The notes beneath the pieces were generated by a model. The model was not told where the DNA came from, ran no database searches, and saw nothing but the letters and a program-made list of their open reading frames with translations. A DNA stretch of 64,000 bases from Pseudoflavonifractor intestinihominis. GTDB taxonomy: Bacteria; Bacillota; Clostridia; Oscillospirales; Oscillospiraceae. The DNA lies in assembly GCF_040096055.1 (NCBI RefSeq), contig NZ_JBBMFK010000006.1, forward strand, positions 62,001-126,000, in the 5' to 3' direction. The translations under genes were made by a program, and so were the position numbers. Positions 17,276 to 25,276 of the stretch are shown here, in pieces (position 1 is the first letter of the stretch; every line of letters starts with the position of its first letter).

Positions 17276-20092
17276 ATGCACACACATGTCCCATCGCCGC
17301 CGCGGTCCCCGTTTACCACCCGTTTTTCGGGCACCATGCGGGAGAACAAAGAGCGGATACGCAACATCTTCAACGGCGGGCACAAGCGCCCGGGGCGGTG
17401 GCTGCTGCCCCTTGCCGTCTTGGCCATACTCTTTTGCTGCTTTGCTCTGATCTCCTGCCAGAGGCAAGAACCTGCTCCATCCCTTGTGATGGACACGCAG
17501 TACTACGATGAAAACGGTAATTACATCGAAATCCCCGTTTTGGTACTGCCGGAAGGGGAGAAGCACACCGAAGGCGTCACGGAAATCAACGAGGCGCTAT
17601 CTGAACTGCGGGCGTTCTATCAGCCTGTGCTGGCAGGTACGGCTGAGGATGCCGGCCTGGCAGGCCGCGAAAACCGGTGTCTCCTCTATCCGGCGGAGAC
17701 AGAGCGCTATCTCAATCTCCTCTTCTTCCGGGATACCTATCACACCGATCTGAACACCGGGCGCATCACTTCTCTTGTCTACGACAAGAGAGAAGGGGTG
17801 CAAGTCACGCTGGATCAGGCGCTGGAGATGGTCGGGCAGACAGAGGAGGGGCTGCTCCGAGCATTGGGGGAGCAGTATGACCCCATTCTGGCGGAAGAGA
17901 TCCCGGATATCCAGGTCTGTATCCAAAATCAGGCCCTGGAGGGGTTCCACATGGGGCAGGATGGCCAACCCGTTTTTTACCTCACGGCGCGGGTGGATGA
18001 CGCCGGCGACGGGGCGGAAGATGCCATCAGCGGCGCGGAACACATCTATATCTGGTTCGACGGCTCCTTTACTCAATATGACCAGTACGCCGTCTCCGAC
18101 CTCCAGCCCCTGGTGCCTGCAGAGGAGTGCCTGGATCTGGAACCGCCGCTGTGGCGGCAGTGGTTCTTTGACGGCGGCGCACCGGAGGGAGGCTTCTCTC
18201 CTCCTGTCAGTGCGCAGGATAGAAGCCAGTTGGAGACGCTGTATGGAGCTGTGGCCGATCAGATGGTTTTCACCGAAACGGAACTCGTCCCATCCATGGC
18301 CCAGGCGTCCCCCACGCTGCTCCAGGCGTACGGGCAGGGAGGCTATACCGTGGCCGCCGCTACGTTTCAGGATGCATATAATACTTACCTCGTGATCGGT
18401 GTCATAGATGATGCAACCGGATCGCTTACTGATACCCCCTATATTTCTGCCAGTCAAGGAGGAGCTGCCCATGCGATCCTCTTCCAGGAGGATGGGAAGA
18501 CTGGTATACTATATACCTTCAATCACGTGGATCAGGGGTCGCTTTACGGAGAATACGGTGCGGTCGGGCTGGAAGGGGGACAGCTCCTCTGGTCCTGGCC
18601 GGTGCAGGGCTCCCTTACGGACGGCGATTCCCAGCTCCGGAGCGACTATGACGCCTGGTGTGGGGAGTATCTGGCGCTCATGGCTCCGGGCGGGGTAGAC
18701 CTGTTCCAGCGGTCCCAATCTGCCGCCGACGACGGGGAGGGTCCCCAGTGGATTCCCTATACCACGGAAAGCTTCTATCCGGTTCCGGAGCAGGATCTGC
18801 CCTTGGGCGTCTACGACGGCATCCGGGCCTGGCTGGAGGAATTCACCCGAAAGGAGTACAACCCCTGGGCGATCCCCGATGCGTCGGCGGTATGGCAGAT
18901 CTCCTCTATTACCCCGGAGGAGGGGAAATGGAGCGGGGAAGGAGATACGGTCTACTCTGTGGTTGCCCGGGCCGATTGTGAGAAAGATCTCTATCTCAAA
19001 GCTTCCATCCGCTTCAATCACACCAACGGAACCGTTTCAGAGGTCCTGACTTCCGCCGCAGGGTCTCAGGAAGAACTGAATATTGGCTTCTCTTACAGCA
19101 CATATTCCCTCACCCTGTCAGATGGCCGGACGCTCACCCTGGAGTTTGAGGAAGTCCCCTTGCCGGACTTGGATGACGCCGTTTTGATCCGTCAGGTAAA
19201 AGTGTGGGACGGCGCCTCCCTCCTGCAAACGATCACGCCCGGAGCGGTACAGGATGATGGGCAGCACTTTTACGAAGGATTCTATCGCCACACCGACACA
19301 GACGAGGTACCGGGCGCTCCCGACCTGCAGGATATCAACGGCGACGGCTCCGCCGATCTGGGCCTGCTGGCAAATGAGACCTTTCCCCACAATGTGAACT
19401 ATGCTTATTTTCTTTGGGACGATCAGGCGGGGCAGTTGGTCTATTCCGGTCTGTTTTTCGTGCCCCTGGAGATAGAAAGTCCGGGACAGGTGATCGAAAC
19501 GGAGCACGGCGGCCCGCAGCCCATCCGCCGCCGGTATATCTTTCCATCTGATCATTCCGACATGAATTACGGTGTGCCCCTGTTGGCCGGGTTTGACTCC
19601 CGGGGCTTTCTGCCGCCGGAAGAGACAACCCTGCCCATTCCGGAAGAGGGACTCACATTCTCCTTCTCCAGCGGAGCGGGCGCCTGGAGGACCGACTTGA
19701 CACTGCTTCCGGACGGCACCTTTTCCGGAGAGTATAGCGACAGCGATATGGGTTCCAATACAGTCTACCTGTGTCGATTCCGGGGCGCCTTTTCAATGTT
19801 CACTCCCATGGGCGACCATAGATATGAGCTCACGCTTACAAATCTTGAGATTACGACCGGGCACCCTGTGGAAGAAGAATGGATGGAGGATGGGACCCGT
19901 TATGTCGCCTCTATTCCGTATGGACTGGACGGAGGAAACGAGTTTTACCTCTACCTGCCTGGCACTGCGGCGGACTCCATACCGGCGCGCTGCCGCTCGT
20001 GGAACGGGGGAGCATATGGACTGTATCCGGGAGCAACCCTTTCCGGGTACAGTCTGTGTAACCTGCGGGCGGGGTATGGATTTTTTACTTGA
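17276..20092 (+). CDS. Paralogous membrane-anchored extracellular protein (satellite sensor 2), C-terminus possibly truncated
   Basis: This 938-residue protein has CAAAGGAGG 7 nt before its ATG and begins 27 bp after the previous stop. The N-terminal layout matches satellite sensor 1 residue for residue in spacing: SPFTTRFSG at 11-19, ENKERIRNIFNGG, RPGRW at 38-42, a helix to LISC with Cys61. The WDGASLLQTITP and DINGDGSADLGLL module recurs near 640-690. Residues beyond 750 form another beta-rich region. The frame ends within 20 bp of a relic of an XRE gene from a decayed mobile element, so the original C-terminus may be lost. Co-transcription with blaI-M56 is likely from the tight spacing. 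Confidence 0.7.
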   Translation: MHTHVPSPPRSPFTTRFSGTMRENKERIRNIFNGGHKRPGRWLLPLAVLAILFCCFALISCQRQEPAPSLVMDTQYYDENGNYIEIPVLVLPEGEKHTEGVTEINEALSELRAFYQPVLAGTAEDAGLAGRENRCLLYPAETERYLNLLFFRDTYHTDLNTGRITSLVYDKREGVQVTLDQALEMVGQTEEGLLRALGEQYDPILAEEIPDIQVCIQNQALEGFHMGQDGQPVFYLTARVDDAGDGAEDAISGAEHIYIWFDGSFTQYDQYAVSDLQPLVPAEECLDLEPPLWRQWFFDGGAPEGGFSPPVSAQDRSQLETLYGAVADQMVFTETELVPSMAQASPTLLQAYGQGGYTVAAATFQDAYNTYLVIGVIDDATGSLTDTPYISASQGGAAHAILFQEDGKTGILYTFNHVDQGSLYGEYGAVGLEGGQLLWSWPVQGSLTDGDSQLRSDYDAWCGEYLALMAPGGVDLFQRSQSAADDGEGPQWIPYTTESFYPVPEQDLPLGVYDGIRAWLEEFTRKEYNPWAIPDASAVWQISSITPEEGKWSGEGDTVYSVVARADCEKDLYLKASIRFNHTNGTVSEVLTSAAGSQEELNIGFSYSTYSLTLSDGRTLTLEFEEVPLPDLDDAVLIRQVKVWDGASLLQTITPGAVQDDGQHFYEGFYRHTDTDEVPGAPDLQDINGDGSADLGLLANETFPHNVNYAYFLWDDQAGQLVYSGLFFVPLEIESPGQVIETEHGGPQPIRRRYIFPSDHSDMNYGVPLLAGFDSRGFLPPEETTLPIPEEGLTFSFSSGAGAWRTDLTLLPDGTFSGEYSDSDMGSNTVYLCRFRGAFSMFTPMGDHRYELTLTNLEITTGHPVEEEWMEDGTRYVASIPYGLDGGNEFYLYLPGTAADSIPARCRSWNGGAYGLYPGATLSGYSLCNLRAGYGFFT

Positions 20093-20333
20093 TCTGAATC
20101 CTCTGCCTGAAGGTTGGCCTCCCAAGAGTAAGGCCGCCGCCCGGCTGCACGAGATGCTCTGCTCCCGACAGCAGGTTGCCGCCATGCCGGAAGCTGGCGA
20201 GAGCGATAAAGAGGACTATGACAAGCGGTGCTGCCACTGCCCGGAGTTTGATAAATCTCAGCATTTTAAAAGAGTTCCGCCACAAGCACTTAGCAATATG
20301 CCGACGGATACGCCGCACTGTGCCAAAGACTAA
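20073..20333 (+). pseudogene. Remnant of an XRE-regulator gene from an older mobile element
   Basis: One frame reads AAARLHEMLCSRQQVA and KEDYDKRCCHCPEFDKSQHF. This aligns with EAARLHEMLCAWGEQA and KEDYDRWRYRYPEFDTTGHW in the intact XRE protein at 32484-33020, and DNA identity is also obvious from about 20130. The helix-turn-helix half is missing. Its 5' side is fused to the end of the satellite-sensor gene in another frame. It marks a related element that decayed at the same site. Confidence 0.8.
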
Positions 20334-20351
20334 AATAAAGGGGAAAATAGA

Positions 20352-20831
20352 ATGGTTTATGGTGCCATCAATGAAAAAGGCGAGCCATATTATACCGACC
20401 TTAAAAAGGTGTTTGATTCTATTGGCAATAGGCAAACAGAGTACAACTGGCTAATAACTGACTGCGTTTGTTACCCCAATAATCCGAAAACGGATGCTAT
20501 GTTGAGCAAACAATACTGCTGGATCAGCGGCGAAGATCTTACTAGTCTCGTTTATGCAGAGGATTTTCAGTGGATTTGGGCAGTCTTATGTGGCTTTGAT
20601 AAGACAATTGCTTTATCCGAAATACTGGAATACAGCCTTCCTTATGCGGACGGTTACAAAGGTTTCTGGAAAACACCGTTGACAATGCAGCACCCGTTGG
20701 CAAAGATTGAGATCGTCCTGTGGGATAGTTCGTTGACTTTGATTTTCAGCCGCAGCAAGGATATCATTGATGACTTTATGCAGAATCACCCGCAAAGCGA
20801 AAACCTAGAAGATTATATTGGCAGGCTTTAA
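20352..20831 (+). CDS. Small cytoplasmic protein, possibly DUF2691-like
   Basis: The 159-residue AT-rich gene begins with an ATG at 20352, after AAGGGGAAAATAG, and ends before a strong terminator. The protein is acidic and has many aromatic residues (NWLITDCVCY, FQWIWAVLCGF, GYKGFWKTP), no membrane segment and no catalytic motif. The pattern faintly recalls DUF2691 and other small single-domain proteins found near mobile DNA, including immunity-type proteins, but I cannot assign a function. It lies inside the residual older element, between the XRE relic and the att-like repeat, and is probably that element's cargo. Confidence 0.55.
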   Translation: MVYGAINEKGEPYYTDLKKVFDSIGNRQTEYNWLITDCVCYPNNPKTDAMLSKQYCWISGEDLTSLVYAEDFQWIWAVLCGFDKTIALSEILEYSLPYADGYKGFWKTPLTMQHPLAKIEIVLWDSSLTLIFSRSKDIIDDFMQNHPQSENLEDYIGRL

Positions 20832-20837
20832 GATAGC

Positions 20838-20883
20838 AAAAAGAGAGCTAACTGACGAATCAAAATCAGTTAGCTCTCTTTTT
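20838..20883 (+). terminator. Terminator at the right end of the older element
   Basis: Arms 20838-20855 and 20866-20883 pair over 18 bp and end in TTTTT. The stem core AGAGCTA(A/C)CTGA is shared with the terminator at 33026-33063. Confidence 0.9.
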
Positions 20884-20889
20884 ATGAAT

Positions 20890-20990
20890 AATGAAAAAGT
20901 GTTGCCAAATCGTTGCCGCAGAGGGTCTTAACCCCTCAAAACCCAGTAATTACGGGCTTTTCGGGCCCATAAAGTTACTCCCATTCGCTC
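20890..20990. repeat. Left copy of the ~100-bp att-region direct repeat
   Basis: This copy and the one at 33073-33176 share AATAATGAAAA, TGTTGCCAAATCGTTGCC, CAGAGGG, AAAACCCAGTAAT, GGGCTTTT and TCGGGCC in the same order. The core TTACTCCCATTC (20975-20986) is the reverse complement of GAATGGGAGTAA, which encodes E-W-E-stop like the end of guaA but with different codons. Confidence 0.85.
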
Positions 20991-21087
20991 CTGTCAGGGA
21001 TATTCTAAACGGATTTGCTTATGGGATTTAGCTCAGAGTGTTTCTATTGTTTTCATTATCCAGATAGTTTGGGCTATCTGATTTTTT

Positions 21088-21104
21088 GTTGCCATGGTGT
21101 TGCC
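21088..21104. repeat. GTTGCC-N5-GTTGCC motif inside the left end of the element
   Basis: It matches the spacing of GTTGCC-AAATC-GTTGCC at 20901-20917 and 33085-33101; here the spacer is ATGGT. Paired short direct repeats at each element end are typical arm sites for tyrosine integrases. The role is inferred. Confidence 0.5.
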
Positions 21105-21112
21105 ATGAAAGA

Positions 21113-21784
21113 TTAGGCATGACGTAGAAACTGCTTTTCGTCGCAATACTTCTCCATACCGGTTAAAATTTCTTGTATAAACTGAATGACGGTGTCTTTA
21201 ATGGTTTCTAAATCTGTTAGGGTCAGATCTCTAGCGCAATGGCTAAAGCTTTCGTCACCGTGTGCCAGAGAGTTGCGCTTTTTCTTTACCTTTTCCAAAA
21301 CTTGACGATCATCTGTAACTTGATAACGAATCCTATGGCGATCACATATATCCTTGATTTGCTTGGCATTTAGATTACCGTTTACTCCAAGCATACCCTT
21401 TGTTAATGCCAGTGGGGTGTTTTGCGTTATATCAAGCACTATATTTCGAACTCGGTTTGTGTATGTAGTTAATCCCGATTCTGGCTTATATATTTCTTTT
21501 ATTTTGTAGTCTCTCCAAATATTCTGAATTTCATCAATGACGGCTCCATACGAACAATTTTCACGTTCAAGTTGTTCATATATTTCTAACATACCTGTTG
21601 TAAATGTCGCCTCAACAAGATTATACAGCATCAGAAGGAAATTGGATTTCATGATTCTAAAAAAGCGCTGGTTATCAATTGTGTTAAGAGCGTTCTTAGT
21701 TTCGTCATCTATGTCTACCATAACAGAATAGTAAAACTCTATTTCGTTTTTCCGGTCACCAAATACTTCATGTGTCGTAATCAT
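21113..21784 (-). CDS. HEPN-domain protein, MAE_28990/MAE_18760-like
   Basis: This 223-residue helical protein carries KKRNSLAHGDESF near residue 170, an RNxxxH motif of the HEPN RNase superfamily. The length and arrangement fit the MAE_28990/MAE_18760-like HEPN family, described next to DUF262 and restriction-modification genes. Its ATG overlaps the DUF262 stop as TAATGA, so translation is coupled and the two products probably act together. A ribonuclease acting on host RNA during phage attack is the usual model for such proteins, not shown here. It is the last gene of the leftward defence operon. Confidence 0.78.
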   Translation of the reverse strand: MITTHEVFGDRKNEIEFYYSVMVDIDDETKNALNTIDNQRFFRIMKSNFLLMLYNLVEATFTTGMLEIYEQLERENCSYGAVIDEIQNIWRDYKIKEIYKPESGLTTYTNRVRNIVLDITQNTPLALTKGMLGVNGNLNAKQIKDICDRHRIRYQVTDDRQVLEKVKKKRNSLAHGDESFSHCARDLTLTDLETIKDTVIQFIQEILTGMEKYCDEKQFLRHA

Positions 21785-22821
21785 TAGTTTCGCCCCAGCA
21801 ATTTGTCGCGCACATACTCCACACGGGCCGCAAGCTTACCTTCGTTATTGCTAGCATCCGATGTCGTTAGTTCCTTGAACTCCTCCGAATTGAGCCAATC
21901 GACATTATCAATATGTAAGTCCGGCCTCTCCTTAAGGGCTAGCGCTACGCCAACCGAAATAGCTTCAAAACGAACGCGCGGAGTAGTTGTTGCATTTTTG
22001 CTTTTTGCAAAGCCAAACTCAAAATTATCATGGACAAAAGAAAGCATACCCTCAAAATCAGACCTATATTGTTCTTCATCAAAAGTGTGAAGATTTTCAG
22101 ATAAGAATTGATTCAGGAATTGACTCACTTCATGTTCAAACTTTTTATAATTATACAAATAGGCAAAGAATCGAAGAACCAACTCAAACCGCTCTTGACG
22201 AACGGCCTTGCTTTTAGATACCGGACATAGAGTCACGAACAGTTCATTTCTACAACATTCTTCCACAAAGTCAGTCAACGGTCCAGGATACGAACCTCTC
22301 CGAACTTCCGAGTCGGAAGCTTTTACACCAGAGGTATTGATTCGATTAAACAAATCTTGGCGAATATCGGGTGTAGTTTTCTCGTCTAAGACCACTACTC
22401 TGAATGTGCGATTTAAAAATTTACGCTGTGTCGCAGTGGATAAATCAGAAAAAGAAAAACCGTCAAGTAGATTTAACTTTGGCAATCGCGATAGCCGCAT
22501 TTTCCCGTTTACAAATTCGTTTAGTGTTTGCATTCTTTGGGCACCGTCAATGATTTCGAGTCGTCCATCATCACATCCCGCAAAGAACATAAATGGTATA
22601 GGAAGTCCTAGCAAAACAGATTCAATAAACAAGGAGCGGTTATTTGCCTTCCAAACATATTGCCTCTGATAATCCGGGATGAAAAAGTCTCCACGCTCAA
22701 ATTTAGAAAGCAGTAGCTCAACGGTATAATCTTTTGTGTCATAATCTACTTGGCGTTGCATTGTTTGAAGCTGCGTTTCAGCCATAGTGATTTGTTCAAT
22801 CGTTATTTTTTTCTTTGCCAT
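21784..22821 (-). CDS. DUF262 protein (GmrS/ParB-like NTPase fold)
   Basis: The 345-residue protein has the DUF262 landmarks FFIPDYQRQYVWK (residues about 46-58) and LEIIDGAQRMQTLNEF (about 88-103), where DGxQR is the conserved ParB/Srx-like nucleotide-binding motif. DUF262 proteins include GmrSD-type modified-DNA restriction enzymes, in which this domain hydrolyses NTP and a DUF1524 nuclease cuts. No DUF1524 HNH domain is present here; the partner is instead a HEPN protein. The start overlaps the upstream methyltransferase by 26 nt. The role is inferred as nucleotide-sensing in an anti-phage module linked to methylation. Confidence 0.85.
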   Translation of the reverse strand: MAKKKITIEQITMAETQLQTMQRQVDYDTKDYTVELLLSKFERGDFFIPDYQRQYVWKANNRSLFIESVLLGLPIPFMFFAGCDDGRLEIIDGAQRMQTLNEFVNGKMRLSRLPKLNLLDGFSFSDLSTATQRKFLNRTFRVVVLDEKTTPDIRQDLFNRINTSGVKASDSEVRRGSYPGPLTDFVEECCRNELFVTLCPVSKSKAVRQERFELVLRFFAYLYNYKKFEHEVSQFLNQFLSENLHTFDEEQYRSDFEGMLSFVHDNFEFGFAKSKNATTTPRVRFEAISVGVALALKERPDLHIDNVDWLNSEEFKELTTSDASNNEGKLAARVEYVRDKLLGRN

Positions 22822-23866
22822 CAGTATACCTCCGAATATGTTCTATGATACTGATTCCGATGACTTCTCCCAACCTTACAGGAACAGCATTCCCAATTTG
22901 TACCCCTAACTTATGCTTATTTAAAATATCCGTTGATCTAAGAAATTTGTAATCCCGCGGAAAAGACTGTAATATTGCACCTTCGCGTAATGACAAAGCA
23001 CGATCTTGTTCTGGATGTCCGAAGCGCCCATTACCATAACCATAAAATTGAGTTGTTATTGTTGGCGAAGGAGCATCCCATAACATTCGTCCATATACAG
23101 ATGGATAAGTTTTCCCTGTACTTTTTTTGTGACACACTAACTGAAGTTCCTTATCCCAGTCGCGCCATGTTCCTCCCGGAACCGATTGCCGTATGCGCTT
23201 AAGGTTTTTATCTGAAAGAGCTGTGGCAGAGTGTAATAGATCGTTAGGATCTGCCGAACCGGCAATCAATGGCGGAAGATCTCCAATGGCATCCCGCACA
23301 GTAACATATGTTTCCGGGGTATGGGTGGGAGGGATTAGTGATATATCGCCTAACAAAGACGCTAATAAAACCAGCCGTTTTCGGCTTTGTGGAACCCCGT
23401 AGTCCGGGCAGTATACCGTTTTATGAAATATGTGGTATCCGCAATCTTCAAGTTTATCTATAAAATCTTTAAAGACGTGAGTTTTCTCAAGCTCCGGCAC
23501 ATTTTCCATGGCAACTATGGCAGGGCAAACTTCCTTAGCCAATTTACCAAAGGAGTATAGGAGCCGCCACTTTTCGTCTTTATAGCCGTCTTTTCTATAT
23601 CTTTGTGTATATTTTGAAAAAGGTTGGCACGGAGCACATCCTGCTAATATGCGTATGTCGACATTTGCAGGATAGAGCGCTTGAAGTTCAGACGGCGTAA
23701 CATCTGTAATATCTTTTTGAATAAATACAGAGTTATTATTTTCTTCATATGCGTATTGACAGCTAGGCTCAAAATCAATTCCTGCAACGACATTAATCCC
23801 GGCTTGTTCTAGCCCTTTAGTCAATCCTCCAACACCGCAAAACAAATCTATTGCAGCATAAGGCAT
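22796..23866 (-). CDS. C5-cytosine DNA methyltransferase 1 (Dcm-like)
   Basis: This 356-residue enzyme has the ordered C5 motifs: I (AIDLFCGVGGLTKGLEQAG), IV with the catalytic cysteine (GCAPCQPFS, about residues 75-83), VI (MENVPE), VIII (near the QSRKRLVLLAS block) and X (QIGNAVPVRLGEVIG). It would transfer a methyl group from SAM to cytosine C5 in a short DNA site. The target-recognition region between VIII and IX is short. It sits between vsr and DUF262 in the same orientation; coupling to DUF262 by overlap suggests it protects host DNA from that module or from the DUF4928 enzyme. Confidence 0.93.
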   Translation of the reverse strand: MPYAAIDLFCGVGGLTKGLEQAGINVVAGIDFEPSCQYAYEENNNSVFIQKDITDVTPSELQALYPANVDIRILAGCAPCQPFSKYTQRYRKDGYKDEKWRLLYSFGKLAKEVCPAIVAMENVPELEKTHVFKDFIDKLEDCGYHIFHKTVYCPDYGVPQSRKRLVLLASLLGDISLIPPTHTPETYVTVRDAIGDLPPLIAGSADPNDLLHSATALSDKNLKRIRQSVPGGTWRDWDKELQLVCHKKSTGKTYPSVYGRMLWDAPSPTITTQFYGYGNGRFGHPEQDRALSLREGAILQSFPRDYKFLRSTDILNKHKLGVQIGNAVPVRLGEVIGISIIEHIRRYTDGKEKNND

Positions 23867-23926
23867 ATACTGTTAGTCCCCCTTGCCGCGCATGAAAATT
23901 CTCATAAACATAGAGAAAAACGCTTA

Positions 23927-24334
23927 TTATATAAATGACTTTAATCGGTCCACAAGTGTGGATTCATTTTTCTTTTTCAACTCGCACTCCCAAATCCGCA
24001 ACACCGTCCAGCCGCGCGCCTCGAACATTGCCGTCACTTCTTTGTCGTGCTTCATGTTCCGCTCGCGCTTTTTCTGCCAATATTCTTGATGTTCGGCGGG
24101 ACGAGTGTTCCGGCAGTCATGCCCGTGCCAGAAACAACCGTCCACAAACACAGCGATTTTCTTCTTTGGGAACACGAAATCTGGATGCCCTTTTACCGGG
24201 TAGTTTCTCCGCCAGCCTGTAATCCCGTTCTCTTTGAATACTTCAATCAACCGCAGTTCCGTGGACTTGTTCTTTTTAGATTTGACCTGACGCATAATAT
24301 CAGATCGCTTTTCTGCATCGAAAACATCAGCCAC
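23927..24334 (-). CDS. vsr: Very-short-patch repair endonuclease
   Basis: This 135-residue protein has the standard Vsr length and motifs: EKRSDIMRQVKSKKNKSTE at the N-terminus, GHPDFVFPKKKIAVFVDGCF with the catalytic aspartate in PDF, then WHGHDC with zinc/active-site residues and a late W-x-V-x-R-x-W-E block. Vsr nicks T:G mismatches that arise by deamination of 5-methylcytosine at methylated sites, and so accompanies C5 methyltransferases. The GTG start at 24334 has AGGTGA 7 nt upstream. It lies between the DUF4928 gene and methyltransferase 1. Confidence 0.95.
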   Translation of the reverse strand: MADVFDAEKRSDIMRQVKSKKNKSTELRLIEVFKENGITGWRRNYPVKGHPDFVFPKKKIAVFVDGCFWHGHDCRNTRPAEHQEYWQKKRERNMKHDKEVTAMFEARGWTVLRIWECELKKKNESTLVDRLKSFI

Positions 24335-24340
24335 GGCAAT

Positions 24341-25276
24341 TCACCTGGCTTCAAACTCTATGCGAAGGCTGGGATCGGTTTCCGCTTCCAGCACGATCTT
24401 GTTGTATCGGTCAATGATGCCGGAGAGCGTGGAGTTTCTCTTGGACTCGTCAAAGAGACTATGCTCGTAGATGTTGGCGGACAAGAACTGTTGAATATCC
24501 CACACTTCAACGCGTCCGGCCAGACCGGCGTCCTCGGCAAGATTGAGTGCGGTATGTACGCGCTCAAAAATTGTGATGATGACGGGGTGGCAACCGGCGC
24601 GGAGATTTGCTTTGCACTTTTCAATCAGCAACGCGCCGGGCATGGTCGTACAGTGAATGACCGTATTTCCGATGACAAAATCGCCGTTGCGGTCTGTTGG
24701 GCCGTCCGCTACAGAGGCTCCATGAATTTCAAAAGAACCTTCCGGCAGAATCAAGCAGAGTTTCGCCGCCACAAGATGCTGCAATACTGTGCCGAGATAC
24801 TGTGTTCCAGCGTTCTGCTTCTGACGCTTTTTTGCCTGCTCAAACAGATCGTCCAGGTTTGCGCCGATTGTTTTGGATGTGTCGGCGGTTAGGACAAACG
24901 GCTGGTTTCTAAAGTATTCGCGCACCTGTTCGGCCCAAAAGTCCTCGACTATGGCGAAGTCCACCGCTTCCTCTGCGTTCCATGCGTTCAGAAAGTCCAC
25001 ATACTTAATCATCAGGCCCATGCTGCCTCTGCTGGTTCTTCCGCCTTCGGAGGATAGTTGCTGGGTGATGCCGTGCTCTTTCAAAATCTTCTTCAAGTTC
25101 GCTCCGCCAAGCCCTGCCACCTGTCCTTTACTGCTTGTCTGGAAGTCGTCGGGGTTCAAGGGAAAAGCCTTATCTCTTACCATGCGGGTAAACTGCACGA
25201 CCAAAGAGAGAGGCCCTTTCGTAGTAATATGGTTTTCAGCTTGAAAGACTTTCAAGCGTTCTTCGGGACTAATCAT
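24341..25276 (-). CDS. DUF4928 protein, candidate restriction endonuclease
   Basis: This 311-residue protein starts at the ATG at 25276, with GGAGG 9 nt upstream and an 8-nt overlap with methyltransferase 2. The sequence follows the DUF4928 pattern that I recall beside C5 methyltransferases: an N-terminal KGPLSLVVQFTR block, GLGGANLKKILKEHG, EGGRTSRGSMGLM and a C-terminal GDFVIGNTVIHCTTMPG...EKC segment. The acidic-to-hydrophobic pattern near GDFVIGNTVIHCT resembles a PD-(D/E)xK nuclease core (D, then xxK missing, so unproven). The context strongly suggests the restriction partner of methyltransferase 2. The recognition site is unknown. Confidence 0.82.
   Translation of the reverse strand: MISPEERLKVFQAENHITTKGPLSLVVQFTRMVRDKAFPLNPDDFQTSSKGQVAGLGGANLKKILKEHGITQQLSSEGGRTSRGSMGLMIKYVDFLNAWNAEEAVDFAIVEDFWAEQVREYFRNQPFVLTADTSKTIGANLDDLFEQAKKRQKQNAGTQYLGTVLQHLVAAKLCLILPEGSFEIHGASVADGPTDRNGDFVIGNTVIHCTTMPGALLIEKCKANLRAGCHPVIITIFERVHTALNLAEDAGLAGRVEVWDIQQFLSANIYEHSLFDESKRNSTLSGIIDRYNKIVLEAETDPSLRIEFEAR

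Larger units (their letters stand above)
20073..20986. mobile_element. Residual right end of an older integrative element at the guaA site
   Basis: The stretch contains, in order, the XRE remnant, a small gene, a hairpin, a GTTGCC-N5-GTTGCC motif and an att-like core resembling the guaA 3' end. Apart from the small gene this is the same order as the right end of the intact element at 32484-33172. The left end of this older element is not identifiable. Confidence 0.65.
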
